In this document: positions 33,831 through 43,235 of the stretch, piece after piece | Numbering within the stretch: position 1 is the stretch's first letter | Layout of the letters: every line of letters starts with the position of its first letter | DNA from: CAJQHT01 sp038123275 | Lineage (GTDB): Bacteria > Pseudomonadota > Alphaproteobacteria > Rickettsiales > UBA1997 | DNA: 43,711 bases | Assembly: GCA_038123275.1 (NCBI GenBank) | Contig: JAYORG010000013.1 | Location: forward strand, 1-43,711 | Direction of reading: 5' to 3' | Translations under genes and position numbers: made by a program | The notes under the pieces: model-generated | The model's database searches: none | Told to the model about the DNA's origin: nothing | What the model saw: the letters and a program-made list of their open reading frames with translations, nothing else

Positions 33831-36800
33831 ATGGGAATTGAAACAATAAGACAAGAAATTGCCAAGAAGTTTGTAGCAAAAAAGAAGCATGGAATTACTG
33901 TTACTAAAGTAGATTATCTAGGCATACCAGGAAATTCATGTGCTGGCTTTCCGGATGAAGATTTGGATAAAAATAGATTAAATGGATTAGAAGGAAAAGC
34001 TAATGGTTGGCTATCAATTCGTGAATTGTCAGCAATTATGTCATCTCTTGGTTTAAAATCAAAAAGGCTTTATTCTGGAACTCAAGGCGCTTACCCCGAA
34101 GATGAAGTTGGAGCAAATTACATTGAAGGTGGTAATGGTGAATTGTACTTTTTTGGTGATGATGGTACTTACTTTGATTCTTTATTCTCGCTACCAGATA
34201 GTGATGGAAATATTGTAGCAATTGCTGATATTGCTGGAAATTCTCTAAATTTACTTGGGCAAACTTTTGAGGCAGTACATAATAAAAGAGATGCTAGAAA
34301 AGCAGCCATAAATCATGATGGTAATTGCGGCTTTCACACCATGATGCATATTCTTTTAGCTAAAAAAATCTATGAGGAATCTATTATCAAATATGGTAAT
34401 ATGGGAAGAAATTTTGCCATCAGTATAATCAATAATATTACAATTAAAACAATTGAACAATTATGTAAAAAAATAAAACTAGGAGATGGCACAGGGCACA
34501 GGGCATTAGGAACAATCTTACAAGAAGCACGCTCTTTAATTTATGATGATGATTTTGGTGGAGTTGATTCAGGCATTAGAGATAGAGTTAAAGGCCAAAT
34601 AAGAAATGCTGTTGATAATTTTCAAGCACAAATAAATATTCCAATATCTTTTACTGGAAAAGGTGGGGCATTAAAGCTGGCTGAAAAGAAAATGCCAGAT
34701 AAACTTATTAAAATGATTAATGGCTTTACAATTGTACGTAAAGATAATAAGACTAGAGAAGACCTAATATTAAAACTAAAGTTAACAAAGAAAAAGGATG
34801 GGTCTTTTGAATTTGACTTATTAAGACAAAATGGCTCCTCATACAAAGCCAAAAATAAAGAATCAAAATTACAAGTATTAAGAAATCTTTTTGATAAAAT
34901 TAACCAGCAAGATCATGAAGATCCTTTAATAAATATTTTTTGCAATGAGGCCATTACCCAAATTAGATTTCAACAAGCCTTAGGCCTTGGAGGCAGGGGT
35001 GGTTTAGAAATTTCTGGTACCTATGGCGCATTAGTAAATGCTACCAAAACTTTAGACAATGTTAGAGTACTACACGGTATTCATGGCTATACCCTATCGG
35101 GAAATGATGATTTTAATAAAAAATCTCTTAAAGCAGAAATCGGATATTTAAGAAATCAAAAAACTTTACCACGTTACTGCATATTTCCCTTTTCTTACGA
35201 TGAAAAACATCAATATGGTGTAGTTATTGATAATTTAAAACAAAAAATTTACTACTCAGATTCTTTTGGCGAATATGTTAAACGAGACAAGGCCCTAAAA
35301 TTCTTGAAAGATTTCCTCAGTGAAAAAGGTAAAAACTATAAAATAGAAAAAGTTAAATCTCCTGTGCAAGAAAGCTCAAGTAGTTGTGGTTTTCATGCTG
35401 CTGCAAATTGTATTAAAATTTTAAGTAAAAATGGTGATAAAAATCTTAAAGCTGCAATTAATGATAATGAAAACTTATCTTTTTTAAAAGAATGGGAAGA
35501 GCCAGAAACACTTGTAGAAAACCCTGATTCATATTTAAGAATTATCAGAAATGTAGAGTTAGGTGAAGATATTTGCTTAAAAAAACGTACAATAGAGCAA
35601 GGACACAGACTACAAAAAATAGTATTATTAAGAAGAATTGAAACTATTAGAAAAGAAAAAGAAGGTGATTACATAAATGGGGATGCTTTAGGATTAAAAG
35701 ATATTGCCGATTCTTTAAGAGAAGTTTATGGAATAAAGAAAAGAACAGCTGATGAAAACCCCAATAATCTAGAAAATGCGAAGGGAAATTTTAATACTTT
35801 AAGATATGTACCACTTGATGATTTCTTTCGAAGAAGAGAAATTAAAAATATTGATGACATTACAAAAGCAATAATTCCAGACCTACCAGAAGAGTTAGAA
35901 TTAGAAGATGTTTTTGACGCAGCTTATCAATATTTTACAGCCCAATATCTAGTTCCATTTAAAAACCAGAAACACTTGAGAGACTACAAAGTTGATGAGA
36001 ATCAAGGTGATTTATTTAATGATTATGTTAAAGCCTTACATGAACAACAGGAAGAACGTTGGCTGATAGATATTGTTGCAAATAAAACAAACTCACATGA
36101 TTATTTTAATGAATCAACCAAAGATTATATAACGCATGTTCAGGAAGAAGGTTTCAAACTTAGCAAAAAATCTTTGGGAAAATTATTAACAATATTTGAA
36201 GATACAAAAAATAAATTTAAAACAGAAAGTAAAGGACATGCTGTGGATAGTAGTGATACAAGTTCTAGTGAACATTCAAGCGACGATTCCAAAGAAAGTT
36301 CAAGTGAATATTTTGATTCAAGCTCAGATGAAGATTTAGATAAAACCTCAACAACATTAGCAAAAGCCAATGCTATCTTAGCAGAAGATTCTTATTCACG
36401 CCTTACCCCTGCTATGAAAAAGATTGAAGCAATGGGACAAAAAATAAATGAGGGGTTATTTCTTAATCGTAACAATAATAGTACTCGTAGAAAAATATTT
36501 GAGGTGCCTAAATATTACAAAGGTATTGGAGTTGCCTTTGAAAATATTCATTATGATGAAATAGAAAGAGAATGCACCATAACGTTAGGTCATATTAGTG
36601 AAAACGGAACCGCTATCCAAGCTGGAATAAAATCTGGCTTTCAGTTAAAAATAGCAAAAAATACTTTATGTGATTATTTTTCACAAGACCCAAGAGACAG
36701 CTTCTCAGCAAAACTGCTCGAAGATTATGCTATTCAATTTATTAGAGATAATGGTATTAATCCTAAAGATGTAACAATATTAGATCAACATAATAGAGAA

Positions 36801-36983
36801 TGCACAATAGATAGACCCGTAGGAACTGCCATGTATCAAGTAAATAACACTAAAGATCAAATTAATCTTTTAAATGCTAAAGGCTTTAATACCATAGTAA
36901 AAAATCCATCGGCGAGCCTAGCTGCAGAAAAAACCAAACATATGCCACCAGCTAAATCTAAAGGGGCTGAAATTGGGTTGTAA
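33831..36983 (+). CDS. Giant effector candidate: OTU-like motif, Ulp1-like cysteine protease, PDZ-like domain
   Basis: The protein is 1050 aa, soluble, with no signal peptide. Residues 155-175 contain INHDGNCGFHTMMHIL, matching the DGNC catalytic loop of OTU deubiquitinases (Cys166). Residues 446-530 look like a clan CE (C48/Ulp1) protease: His460 in HQYGVVID, Asp477 in YYSDSFGE, Gln513 in SPVQ and Cys519 in SSCGFHAAANCIKIL. The spacings His-Asp 17 and Gln-Cys 6 equal those I recall for yeast Ulp1 (514/531, 574/580). Residues 560-800 are charged and helical. Residues 806-840 are a Ser/Asp/Glu linker. Residues 896-985 look PDZ-like (KGIGVAFENI, ISENGTAIQAGIKSGFQLKI). I infer a secreted protein that cleaves ubiquitin or a ubiquitin-like modifier in a eukaryotic host. 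The OTU and PDZ readings are weaker than the Ulp1 one. It has a strong promoter and palindromic repeats downstream. Confidence 0.65.
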   Translation: MGIETIRQEIAKKFVAKKKHGITVTKVDYLGIPGNSCAGFPDEDLDKNRLNGLEGKANGWLSIRELSAIMSSLGLKSKRLYSGTQGAYPEDEVGANYIEGGNGELYFFGDDGTYFDSLFSLPDSDGNIVAIADIAGNSLNLLGQTFEAVHNKRDARKAAINHDGNCGFHTMMHILLAKKIYEESIIKYGNMGRNFAISIINNITIKTIEQLCKKIKLGDGTGHRALGTILQEARSLIYDDDFGGVDSGIRDRVKGQIRNAVDNFQAQINIPISFTGKGGALKLAEKKMPDKLIKMINGFTIVRKDNKTREDLILKLKLTKKKDGSFEFDLLRQNGSSYKAKNKESKLQVLRNLFDKINQQDHEDPLINIFCNEAITQIRFQQALGLGGRGGLEISGTYGALVNATKTLDNVRVLHGIHGYTLSGNDDFNKKSLKAEIGYLRNQKTLPRYCIFPFSYDEKHQYGVVIDNLKQKIYYSDSFGEYVKRDKALKFLKDFLSEKGKNYKIEKVKSPVQESSSSCGFHAAANCIKILSKNGDKNLKAAINDNENLSFLKEWEEPETLVENPDSYLRIIRNVELGEDICLKKRTIEQGHRLQKIVLLRRIETIRKEKEGDYINGDALGLKDIADSLREVYGIKKRTADENPNNLENAKGNFNTLRYVPLDDFFRRREIKNIDDITKAIIPDLPEELELEDVFDAAYQYFTAQYLVPFKNQKHLRDYKVDENQGDLFNDYVKALHEQQEERWLIDIVANKTNSHDYFNESTKDYITHVQEEGFKLSKKSLGKLLTIFEDTKNKFKTESKGHAVDSSDTSSSEHSSDDSKESSSEYFDSSSDEDLDKTSTTLAKANAILAEDSYSRLTPAMKKIEAMGQKINEGLFLNRNNNSTRRKIFEVPKYYKGIGVAFENIHYDEIERECTITLGHISENGTAIQAGIKSGFQLKIAKNTLCDYFSQDPRDSFSAKLLEDYAIQFIRDNGINPKDVTILDQHNRECTIDRPVGTAMYQVNNTKDQINLLNAKGFNTIVKNPSASLAAEKTKHMPPAKSKGAEIGL

Positions 36984-36994
36984 GTAAGATATTG

Positions 36995-37234
36995 GTTAAT
37001 ATTATCTCCTCCACCCTGGACGTGAGATCCTTCATGCAAAAATCTCTTCTTTTGTCATCCTGAACTTAGGCTAACTTAGGCCTGTTAAGGACTTAGTTAG
37101 TCTTACGTGATAGGATCTCACGCAAAGAAACGTTAGTTAATATTAACCCCTCCATTCGTGACGTGAGGCACTTCACATAAGAGACTCTAGAGCTGCAAAA
37201 GCAGCTCAAGATTCTCTAAGTTCAGCATGACAGG
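36995..37234. repeat. Palindromic repeat cluster 2
   Basis: No gene is seen in 36984-37289. Two direct units begin GTTAATATTA (36995 and 37136), each followed by CCTCCA, five variable bases and GACGTGAG. The second unit completes as an element with a hairpin at 37180-37217 (outer 9-base arms with one mismatch, inner 7-base arms GAGCTGC/GCAGCTC, loop AAAA) and the end AAGTTCAGCATGAC. Between them, 37055-37125 runs from GTCATCCTGAAC to AGGATCTCACG in the reverse sense. The architecture equals cluster 1 at 4262-4460. Confidence 0.8.
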
Positions 37235-37258
37235 AATAAGAAAAATTTAAATTCTTCG

Positions 37259-37278
37259 ATGTCAAAGACCTTTGACAT
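37259..37278 (-). terminator. Probable polA terminator
   Basis: A perfect 9-bp stem ATGTCAAAG/CTTTGACAT with a two-base loop, 11 bases past the polA stop, followed on the minus strand by an A/T-rich stretch containing TTTTT. Confidence 0.5.
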
Positions 37279-37289
37279 GTTAGTAGAAG

Positions 37290-40094
37290 CTACCAGCAAT
37301 CACTAACCTTAACATCAACTTTAAGTGGTAAATCTAGTAAGAAGGCATTTTGCATGGTTTTTTTGAGTAAATTTTGTACTTGCTCAACTTCATCTTCCGG
37401 AGCTTCTAATATTAATTCATCATGCACTTGAAGTAGCATTTTGGCTTTAAAATTACTATTCTCTAATTTGTTATCTAAATCAATCATGGCTTTTTTGATA
37501 ATATCTGCAGCACTTCCTTGAATTGGAGCATTAATTGCTAAACGCTCGGCTAAACCTTTAATAACTGGATTTTTGCTATCAATGCCATTAATAAAACATT
37601 TTCTGCCAGTAATTGTACTAACATATCCTTGCTCTTTAGCCAACTCTTGGTAGCCACTCATAAATTCTTTAATTCCAGGATATGTAATTAAATAAGATTT
37701 TATATAGTTACTAGCATCACCCCTATCAATTTTTAATTGACGGGCTAATCCAAAAGCACTTATGCCATATATAATTCCAAAATTAATTGCCTTAGCTTTA
37801 CGACGCATTTCGCTGTCTACCTTATCTTCATCAACTTCAAAAATTTGTGAGGCAGTAATTGCATGAATATCTTTATCTTCTTTAAAAGCTTCCTTTAACG
37901 CCTTAATATCCGAAATATGAGCTAAAACTCTTAATTCAATTTGTGAATAATCAGCTAAAATTAACTTATGACCTTTTTTAGCGACAAAGGCAGTTCTAAT
38001 TTTTCTACCCTCGCTAGTTCTAATTGGAATATTTTGAATATTAGGATTACTAGAACTTAAACGTCCTGTTGAAGTACTAATATTAGAAAAATTAGTATGA
38101 ATACGACCAGTTTCTGGACTAATACTATCTTGCAATGCATCACTGTAAGTACTTTTTAATTTGCTAATGTGACGCCACTGCAACACTTTACCGGCAATTT
38201 CATGACCGGCTAATTCTAAATCTTCTAAAATATCAGAATTGGTAGAAAAACTACCAGTTTTTGATTTTTTTCCTGGCAAACTTAACTTTTCAAATAAGAC
38301 TTCAGATAATTGCTTAGGAGAAGCAATGTTAAATTCTTCTTTGGCTAAATCATGAATTTCTTTAGTTAGCTTTTTAATTATTAAATCAAAATCAGATGAT
38401 AAAGATTTTAATTTCATTTTATCAACCTGTACACCCTCTAACTCCATTTTAGCTAAAACAGGCAATAATGGGTTCTCAAATCTATGATAAACAAAGTTTA
38501 GATTATTTTCAAAAATTCTTTGTTTTAACAAATTATAAAGCGACCAAATAGCATAATTTTTAAAATAATAAAATTGCTCTTTCTTAGAAGAATCTTCAAA
38601 TAATTTTGGCTCTTTATCTTTTTCTAAATCGTCAAAAGCTAGGCCAAAATCGTTTTCTTCAATATCTTCATCTAAATTTAAATCAATTAAATTTCTAATA
38701 TGAGACTTATTACTAGCTGAGTTTAAAATGTAAGACATAGTTGCAATATCTTCACTTGCAGCCATATTAATGCCGTTTTTAGCAAAAAATTTGTAAATTT
38801 CTTTTATTTTGTAACCAATTTTAAGGATTGAGCCATCCAAAAGAATTATTTTTAGCGATTCTAGAACATTTTCTAATGGTATTTGAATATCTAAGTCAGG
38901 TTTTTCTTCATTTTTAATGCTAAATAAGTCAGAAACTTCGTTATTTTGTCTTAAATTATTGTTTTTAATAGATATTTGGTAGGTTTTATCATGTAAATTG
39001 TCAGAAATTGGTGAGAAAATGATATTTCTTGCTAAATTCTTATCATTTTTATCAAATTCAATATCAATAATAAAAGCATGTAGTTTTTCTAATTTTGTAA
39101 TTATTTCTTCTAAATTTTGGGCAGTATTTATCTTAATTTTACTAATTTTGTCAAATTTTAGCTCATTTACTGGTGTTTTTTTGCTAGAAGTATCATTTTC
39201 TTTACCTTTTCTCTCAAAATCAGTGCTTTTTAAGCTAAACTCTTTAATAATTCTTTGTTTTAAAGCTCTAAAACCTTGATTGCTTAAAAATTGAACTAAT
39301 TCTTCTGGGTTAATATCCTTAGCTTTAAATTGATCCATGTCAAGATCAATCGGTACTGTTTCGCATAAAGTAATTAGCTTTTTAGAAAGCTTGGCCGCCT
39401 CTACTCCACCTTGTAAAGATTCCCTTCTTTTATTTTGCTTAATTTCGTTAAGATTTTCTAATAAATTTTCTAAAGTTCCATAATTTGAAATTAACTCAGC
39501 AGCAATTTTTGGACCGATTCCTCTAACCCCTGGCACATTATCTGACGCATCTCCCATTAAAGATAAAACATCTAAAACTTGCGTTGGCGGAACTAAAAAT
39601 TTCTCTTCTACCTCTTTTGTGCCAATAATTCTGTTTTTCATGGCATCATACATATTAATGTTACCATCAACTAATTGCATTAAATCTTTATCTGAAGATA
39701 CGATTACTACTTCAAAATCTTTCTTGGCTGCATCTTTAGCAATTGTAGCAATTAAATCGTCAGCTTCATAACCAACCTTTTCTACAATATGTAAATTAAA
39801 TGCTTCTGCTGCTTCACGAATTAAAGGAAATTGTGGTATTAAATCATCTGGACAAGGTGGACGATTGGCTTTGTAATTTGGATCAATATCATTTCTAAAA
39901 GTTTTGCTACCAGAGTCAAAAACCATACAAATATGACTAGAATCTAAGCCTGCAAGCAAGCGCAATAACATATTAGTAAAGCCATAAACAGCACCTGTTG
40001 GAGTGCCATCATCTCTAGTGAGAGGAGGCAATGAATGATAGGCTCGAAATACAAAGCCATATCCGTCAATAAGAGTAATTTTCTTTTTAGTCAC
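37290..40094 (-). CDS. polA: DNA polymerase I
   Basis: PolA processes Okazaki fragments and fills repair gaps. The protein is 934 aa. Residues 1-290 are the 5'-nuclease (LIDGYGFVFRAYHSLPPLT, SSDKDLMQL, GDASDNVPGVRGIGPKIA). The polymerase domain shows SSNPNIQNIPIRTSEGRKIR, ADYSQIELRVLAHIS, RRKAKAINFGIIYGIS and LLQVHDELILEAPE, all intact. The middle 3'-5' exonuclease domain looks degenerate: a DIEFD resembles ExoI, but the NxxxD and YxxxD motifs are not found at KIGYKIKEIYKFF and NYAIWSLYNLL. It probably lacks proofreading. A hairpin terminator follows. Confidence 0.97.
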   Translation of the reverse strand: MTKKKITLIDGYGFVFRAYHSLPPLTRDDGTPTGAVYGFTNMLLRLLAGLDSSHICMVFDSGSKTFRNDIDPNYKANRPPCPDDLIPQFPLIREAAEAFNLHIVEKVGYEADDLIATIAKDAAKKDFEVVIVSSDKDLMQLVDGNINMYDAMKNRIIGTKEVEEKFLVPPTQVLDVLSLMGDASDNVPGVRGIGPKIAAELISNYGTLENLLENLNEIKQNKRRESLQGGVEAAKLSKKLITLCETVPIDLDMDQFKAKDINPEELVQFLSNQGFRALKQRIIKEFSLKSTDFERKGKENDTSSKKTPVNELKFDKISKIKINTAQNLEEIITKLEKLHAFIIDIEFDKNDKNLARNIIFSPISDNLHDKTYQISIKNNNLRQNNEVSDLFSIKNEEKPDLDIQIPLENVLESLKIILLDGSILKIGYKIKEIYKFFAKNGINMAASEDIATMSYILNSASNKSHIRNLIDLNLDEDIEENDFGLAFDDLEKDKEPKLFEDSSKKEQFYYFKNYAIWSLYNLLKQRIFENNLNFVYHRFENPLLPVLAKMELEGVQVDKMKLKSLSSDFDLIIKKLTKEIHDLAKEEFNIASPKQLSEVLFEKLSLPGKKSKTGSFSTNSDILEDLELAGHEIAGKVLQWRHISKLKSTYSDALQDSISPETGRIHTNFSNISTSTGRLSSSNPNIQNIPIRTSEGRKIRTAFVAKKGHKLILADYSQIELRVLAHISDIKALKEAFKEDKDIHAITASQIFEVDEDKVDSEMRRKAKAINFGIIYGISAFGLARQLKIDRGDASNYIKSYLITYPGIKEFMSGYQELAKEQGYVSTITGRKCFINGIDSKNPVIKGLAERLAINAPIQGSAADIIKKAMIDLDNKLENSNFKAKMLLQVHDELILEAPEDEVEQVQNLLKKTMQNAFLLDLPLKVDVKVSDCW

Positions 40095-40184
40095 CTTTGC
40101 AAAAGTTTATGTTGAATTATTAATCTACTCGTAGATATTATTAACTAGTTAGTTTTAAAATTAAATTCATATTTACATAAATTT

Positions 40185-40865
40185 ATGTACAAGCTGTATC
40201 ATCAAACCATTTGCCCCTTCTCTAGAAAAATTAGAGCCTTACTTGCAGCTAAAAATATTAATTTTGAATTAGTACCAGAAAATTTTTGGGAAAGAAGAAA
40301 AGAATTTATTGCTATGAATACAATGGGCACTATTCCTGTTTTGTTTGACATTAATAATGGTGATATAATTTCTTGTAGCAATATCATTGCTCAATATGTT
40401 AGTGAAAAATATGATGATGATAGCATTAACTTTATTGGTGATTCTGTATCTAAAAGATCTGAAGCTAGAAGAATTGAATATTGGTTTGATCATAAATTTT
40501 TTAATGAAGTTAGCAAAACCTTGCTAAATGAAAGATATTTTAATCGCTTTTCACCATCCAACCCCCCTCCAAGCTCTAGTAATATTATGACTTGTAAACA
40601 TAATTTAGACATACATCTAAGCTACATGGATTTTTTACTTTCAAGCAGAAAATATTTAGTTGGAAATGAACTATCAATAGCTGATTTTGCAGCAGCTGGT
40701 CAAATTTCTACATTAGATTATTTTGGTGATATCAACTGGCGTAATCACAACTTAATTAAAGACTGGTACTGTTTAGTAAAATCTCATAAAAGCTTTAGCA
40801 AAATTTTAGAAGATAAACTACCAGGAATTATACCTCCAGTATGGTACAACAAACTAGATTTTTAA
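40185..40865 (+). CDS. Glutathione S-transferase family protein
   Basis: The protein is 226 aa with a thioredoxin-like N-terminal domain (LYHQTICPFSRKIRALL, FWERRKEFIAMNTMGTIPVLFD with the cis-Pro, then SCSNIIAQYV binding the glutathione Glu/Ser) and a helical C-terminal domain containing YLVGNELSIADFAAAGQIS. It is a general GST of alphaproteobacterial type with unknown substrate. It is divergent from polA and 10 bases upstream of purN. Confidence 0.9.
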   Translation: MYKLYHQTICPFSRKIRALLAAKNINFELVPENFWERRKEFIAMNTMGTIPVLFDINNGDIISCSNIIAQYVSEKYDDDSINFIGDSVSKRSEARRIEYWFDHKFFNEVSKTLLNERYFNRFSPSNPPPSSSNIMTCKHNLDIHLSYMDFLLSSRKYLVGNELSIADFAAAGQISTLDYFGDINWRNHNLIKDWYCLVKSHKSFSKILEDKLPGIIPPVWYNKLDF

Positions 40866-40875
40866 ATTTTTTAAA

Positions 40876-41457
40876 ATGGAAAAAATTAAAGTTGCAGTTT
40901 TAATATCAGGTAGAGGCTCTAATTTAAAAGCACTGATTAAAGCTTGTCAAAATACTGATTTTCCAGCACAAATTTCCTTAGTAATTTCCAATAAAAAAGA
41001 TGCTGGTGGCTTAAGAATAGCTAAAGAAAATAATATTAAAACTGAATTTTTAGATCATAAATTATTTAATAATAGAGAAAATTTTGATCAAGAATTAAGC
41101 AAAGTTATTAATAAAAATAATTGTCAATTAATCTGCTTGGCTGGTTTTATGAGAATTCTATCTCCTTATTTTGTTAAAGAGTGGCAAGGTAAAATGATTA
41201 ATATTCACCCTTCTTTACTTCCTTCATTTAAAGGCCATAACAGCGTACAAGATGCTATTGATTATGGAGTAAAATATTCAGGATGCACAACACATTATGT
41301 TAGTGAGCAAGTTGATAGTGGCAAAATAATTACCCAAGAAGTTGTTGAAGTTTTAGAAAATGATACACAAGAAACTTTAGCTAGTAGAATTTTAGAAAAA
41401 GAACATCTAACATATCCACTGGCATTAGAATTAGCATGTAAAGAGTTAAAAAAATGA
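40876..41457 (+). CDS. purN: Phosphoribosylglycinamide formyltransferase
   Basis: PurN transfers formyl from 10-formyl-THF to GAR in purine synthesis. The protein is 193 aa, full length: VLISGRGSNLKALI at the start, LAGFMRIL, the catalytic INIHPSLLPSFKG (Asn, His) and the Asp region VDSGKIITQ. De novo purine synthesis is absent in Rickettsia but present in Anaplasmataceae and some other Rickettsiales. Its stop overlaps the def start (ATGA), so the two are coupled. Confidence 0.97.
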   Translation: MEKIKVAVLISGRGSNLKALIKACQNTDFPAQISLVISNKKDAGGLRIAKENNIKTEFLDHKLFNNRENFDQELSKVINKNNCQLICLAGFMRILSPYFVKEWQGKMINIHPSLLPSFKGHNSVQDAIDYGVKYSGCTTHYVSEQVDSGKIITQEVVEVLENDTQETLASRILEKEHLTYPLALELACKELKK

Positions 41458-42005
41458 CGATATTACCATTAACAATATCTCCAAACCCAATATTAAAACA
41501 AGTATCTAAAGAGGTAGAGAAAATTGATGCTGATATACAAAACCTTATGAATGACATGCTTGAAACCATGTATCAAAATAAAGGTGTTGGACTAGCGGGC
41601 GTACAAGTTGGAGTATTAAAAAGAATTTTAGTAATAGACGTAGATTATGAGCTTGGAAAATGTGATGAGGGAGAGTGCAGTGAGGATCACGTGACTAATA
41701 AAAACCCGATCTTTATGGTAAATCCAAAAATAACTAAATCTTCTAAAGAGCTTACAACATTTTTTGAGGGCTGCCTTTCTTTTCCAGAAATTAGAGCCCA
41801 AATAAAAAGGCCAAAAAAAGTTGAAGTTGAATATTTAGATTTTAATGGCAAAAAACAAACAATTAAAGCTGATGAACTATTAGCAACTTGCGTTCAGCAT
41901 GAAATTGATCATTTAAATGGCATTACTTTTGTTGATTATTTATCAAAAATCAAAAGAGAAATGCTTTTAAAAAAAATGCACAAACTTGATTCGTATAAAA
42001 AGTAA
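41454..42005 (+). CDS. def: Peptide deformylase
   Basis: Def removes the formyl group from new proteins. The 183-aa product has the three family motifs: GVGLAGVQVG (motif I), EGCLSFP (motif II, metal Cys) and QHEIDHLNG (motif III, two metal His and Glu). There is a short acidic insertion, KCDEGECSEDHVTN, between motifs I and II, longer than in most Def proteins. It is translationally coupled to purN. Confidence 0.97.
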   Translation: MTILPLTISPNPILKQVSKEVEKIDADIQNLMNDMLETMYQNKGVGLAGVQVGVLKRILVIDVDYELGKCDEGECSEDHVTNKNPIFMVNPKITKSSKELTTFFEGCLSFPEIRAQIKRPKKVEVEYLDFNGKKQTIKADELLATCVQHEIDHLNGITFVDYLSKIKREMLLKKMHKLDSYKK

Positions 42006-42029
42006 TAATTATTAACTAGCTCATAGATT

Positions 42030-43235
42030 ATGGAAAAGTATATCTACAAGGGAATTAACAAAGAAACTAATAAAATCTCTCGTGGCGAAATGAAAGTATC
42101 TGGTGTTGGCGAGCTTGAAACCTCTCTTGCAGAACTAGGATTAATGCTTATTAGTTACAAAATTGAAAAGAAGAGCTTTCTTGAACTTTCTTTCCTTCAT
42201 AAAGTACAAACTAGAGATTTAGTTACATTTTTTAGCCATTTAGAACAACTTGATAATGCTGGTGTATCTATTATTGATGCTTTGTATGATATTAAAAATG
42301 CAAAATCATATACTCCTCAAATTAAAAATTTGGTACAGGAGCTTTATGAGTCGGTGAGAAATGGTAACTTATTTTCAGAATCAATTGAAAAACACCCTAA
42401 GATATTTGACCCAGTTTTTATTGGCCTTATTGCCAATGGTGAAAAAACTGGTAAATTGAACTTAGCCTTTAGAAGTATCATTGAACATTTAAAATGGAGT
42501 GACTCTATAAAAAAGAAAACTGTTAAAGCTGTTAGATATCCCCTTTTTAGTTTAATTCTTATGATATTAGTTATGATGGTTATGACCACCTTTGTGGTGC
42601 CAAAAGTTACAGTATTCTTACAAGAACAAAAATTAGACTTGCCAGGAATTACAATTGCCCTAATAGCGTTTTCTGAATTTATGCAAAAATATTCCTTAAC
42701 AATGTTAGCAGCAGTTCCTGTAATAATAATAATTTACAAAACACTCAGAAGAATTCCAGAATTTGCTCTGCAAGCAGATGAGCTTAAATTACATATCCCT
42801 ATCTTTGGCACAATACTCAAAAAAATTGATGCCTCTAGATTTTGTAATTTCTTTGCCATTACATTTGAAAGTGGCATTGGTGTACTAGATTGTATTGAGT
42901 CCACTAAACAAACTATTGGTAACTTGGGTATTAAGGCAAGTATTGACACCATTAAACAAAAAGTATCTGAAGGAAACTCTCTTGCAGAATCGATAGATGA
43001 ATCTGGTCACTTTACTGGCCTTGTTGTAAGAATGTTTAAAGTAGGAGAAGATAGTGGTAATATGACTAAATCTCTAGAAAATATTAAATTCTTTTATGAT
43101 CAAGAAATTAACGACTCGATAGATAAAGTTGTAGGAATGATTCAGCCCACCTTAGTATTTGTAATGGGTGGCATGATGTTGTGGATTACTAGTGCGATAT
43201 TTGGTCCTATTTATGACTCATTCTCTAAATTGTAA
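42030..43235 (+). CDS. Type II secretion/type IV pilus platform protein (GspF/PilC family)
   Basis: The protein is the polytopic inner-membrane platform for pilus or type II secretion machines. It is 401 aa: an N-terminal domain (YIYKGINKETNKISRGE), and two T2SSF repeats, the first around FFSHLEQLDNAGVSIIDAL, the second around FCNFFAITFESGIGVLDCIE, with three membrane segments (about 170-195, 220-235, 370-395). A conserved GEDSGNMTKSL segment precedes the last helix. With comEC this hints at a type IV pilus, now or formerly used for DNA uptake. It overlaps the bioD start by one base. Confidence 0.9.
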   Translation: MEKYIYKGINKETNKISRGEMKVSGVGELETSLAELGLMLISYKIEKKSFLELSFLHKVQTRDLVTFFSHLEQLDNAGVSIIDALYDIKNAKSYTPQIKNLVQELYESVRNGNLFSESIEKHPKIFDPVFIGLIANGEKTGKLNLAFRSIIEHLKWSDSIKKKTVKAVRYPLFSLILMILVMMVMTTFVVPKVTVFLQEQKLDLPGITIALIAFSEFMQKYSLTMLAAVPVIIIIYKTLRRIPEFALQADELKLHIPIFGTILKKIDASRFCNFFAITFESGIGVLDCIESTKQTIGNLGIKASIDTIKQKVSEGNSLAESIDESGHFTGLVVRMFKVGEDSGNMTKSLENIKFFYDQEINDSIDKVVGMIQPTLVFVMGGMMLWITSAIFGPIYDSFSKL

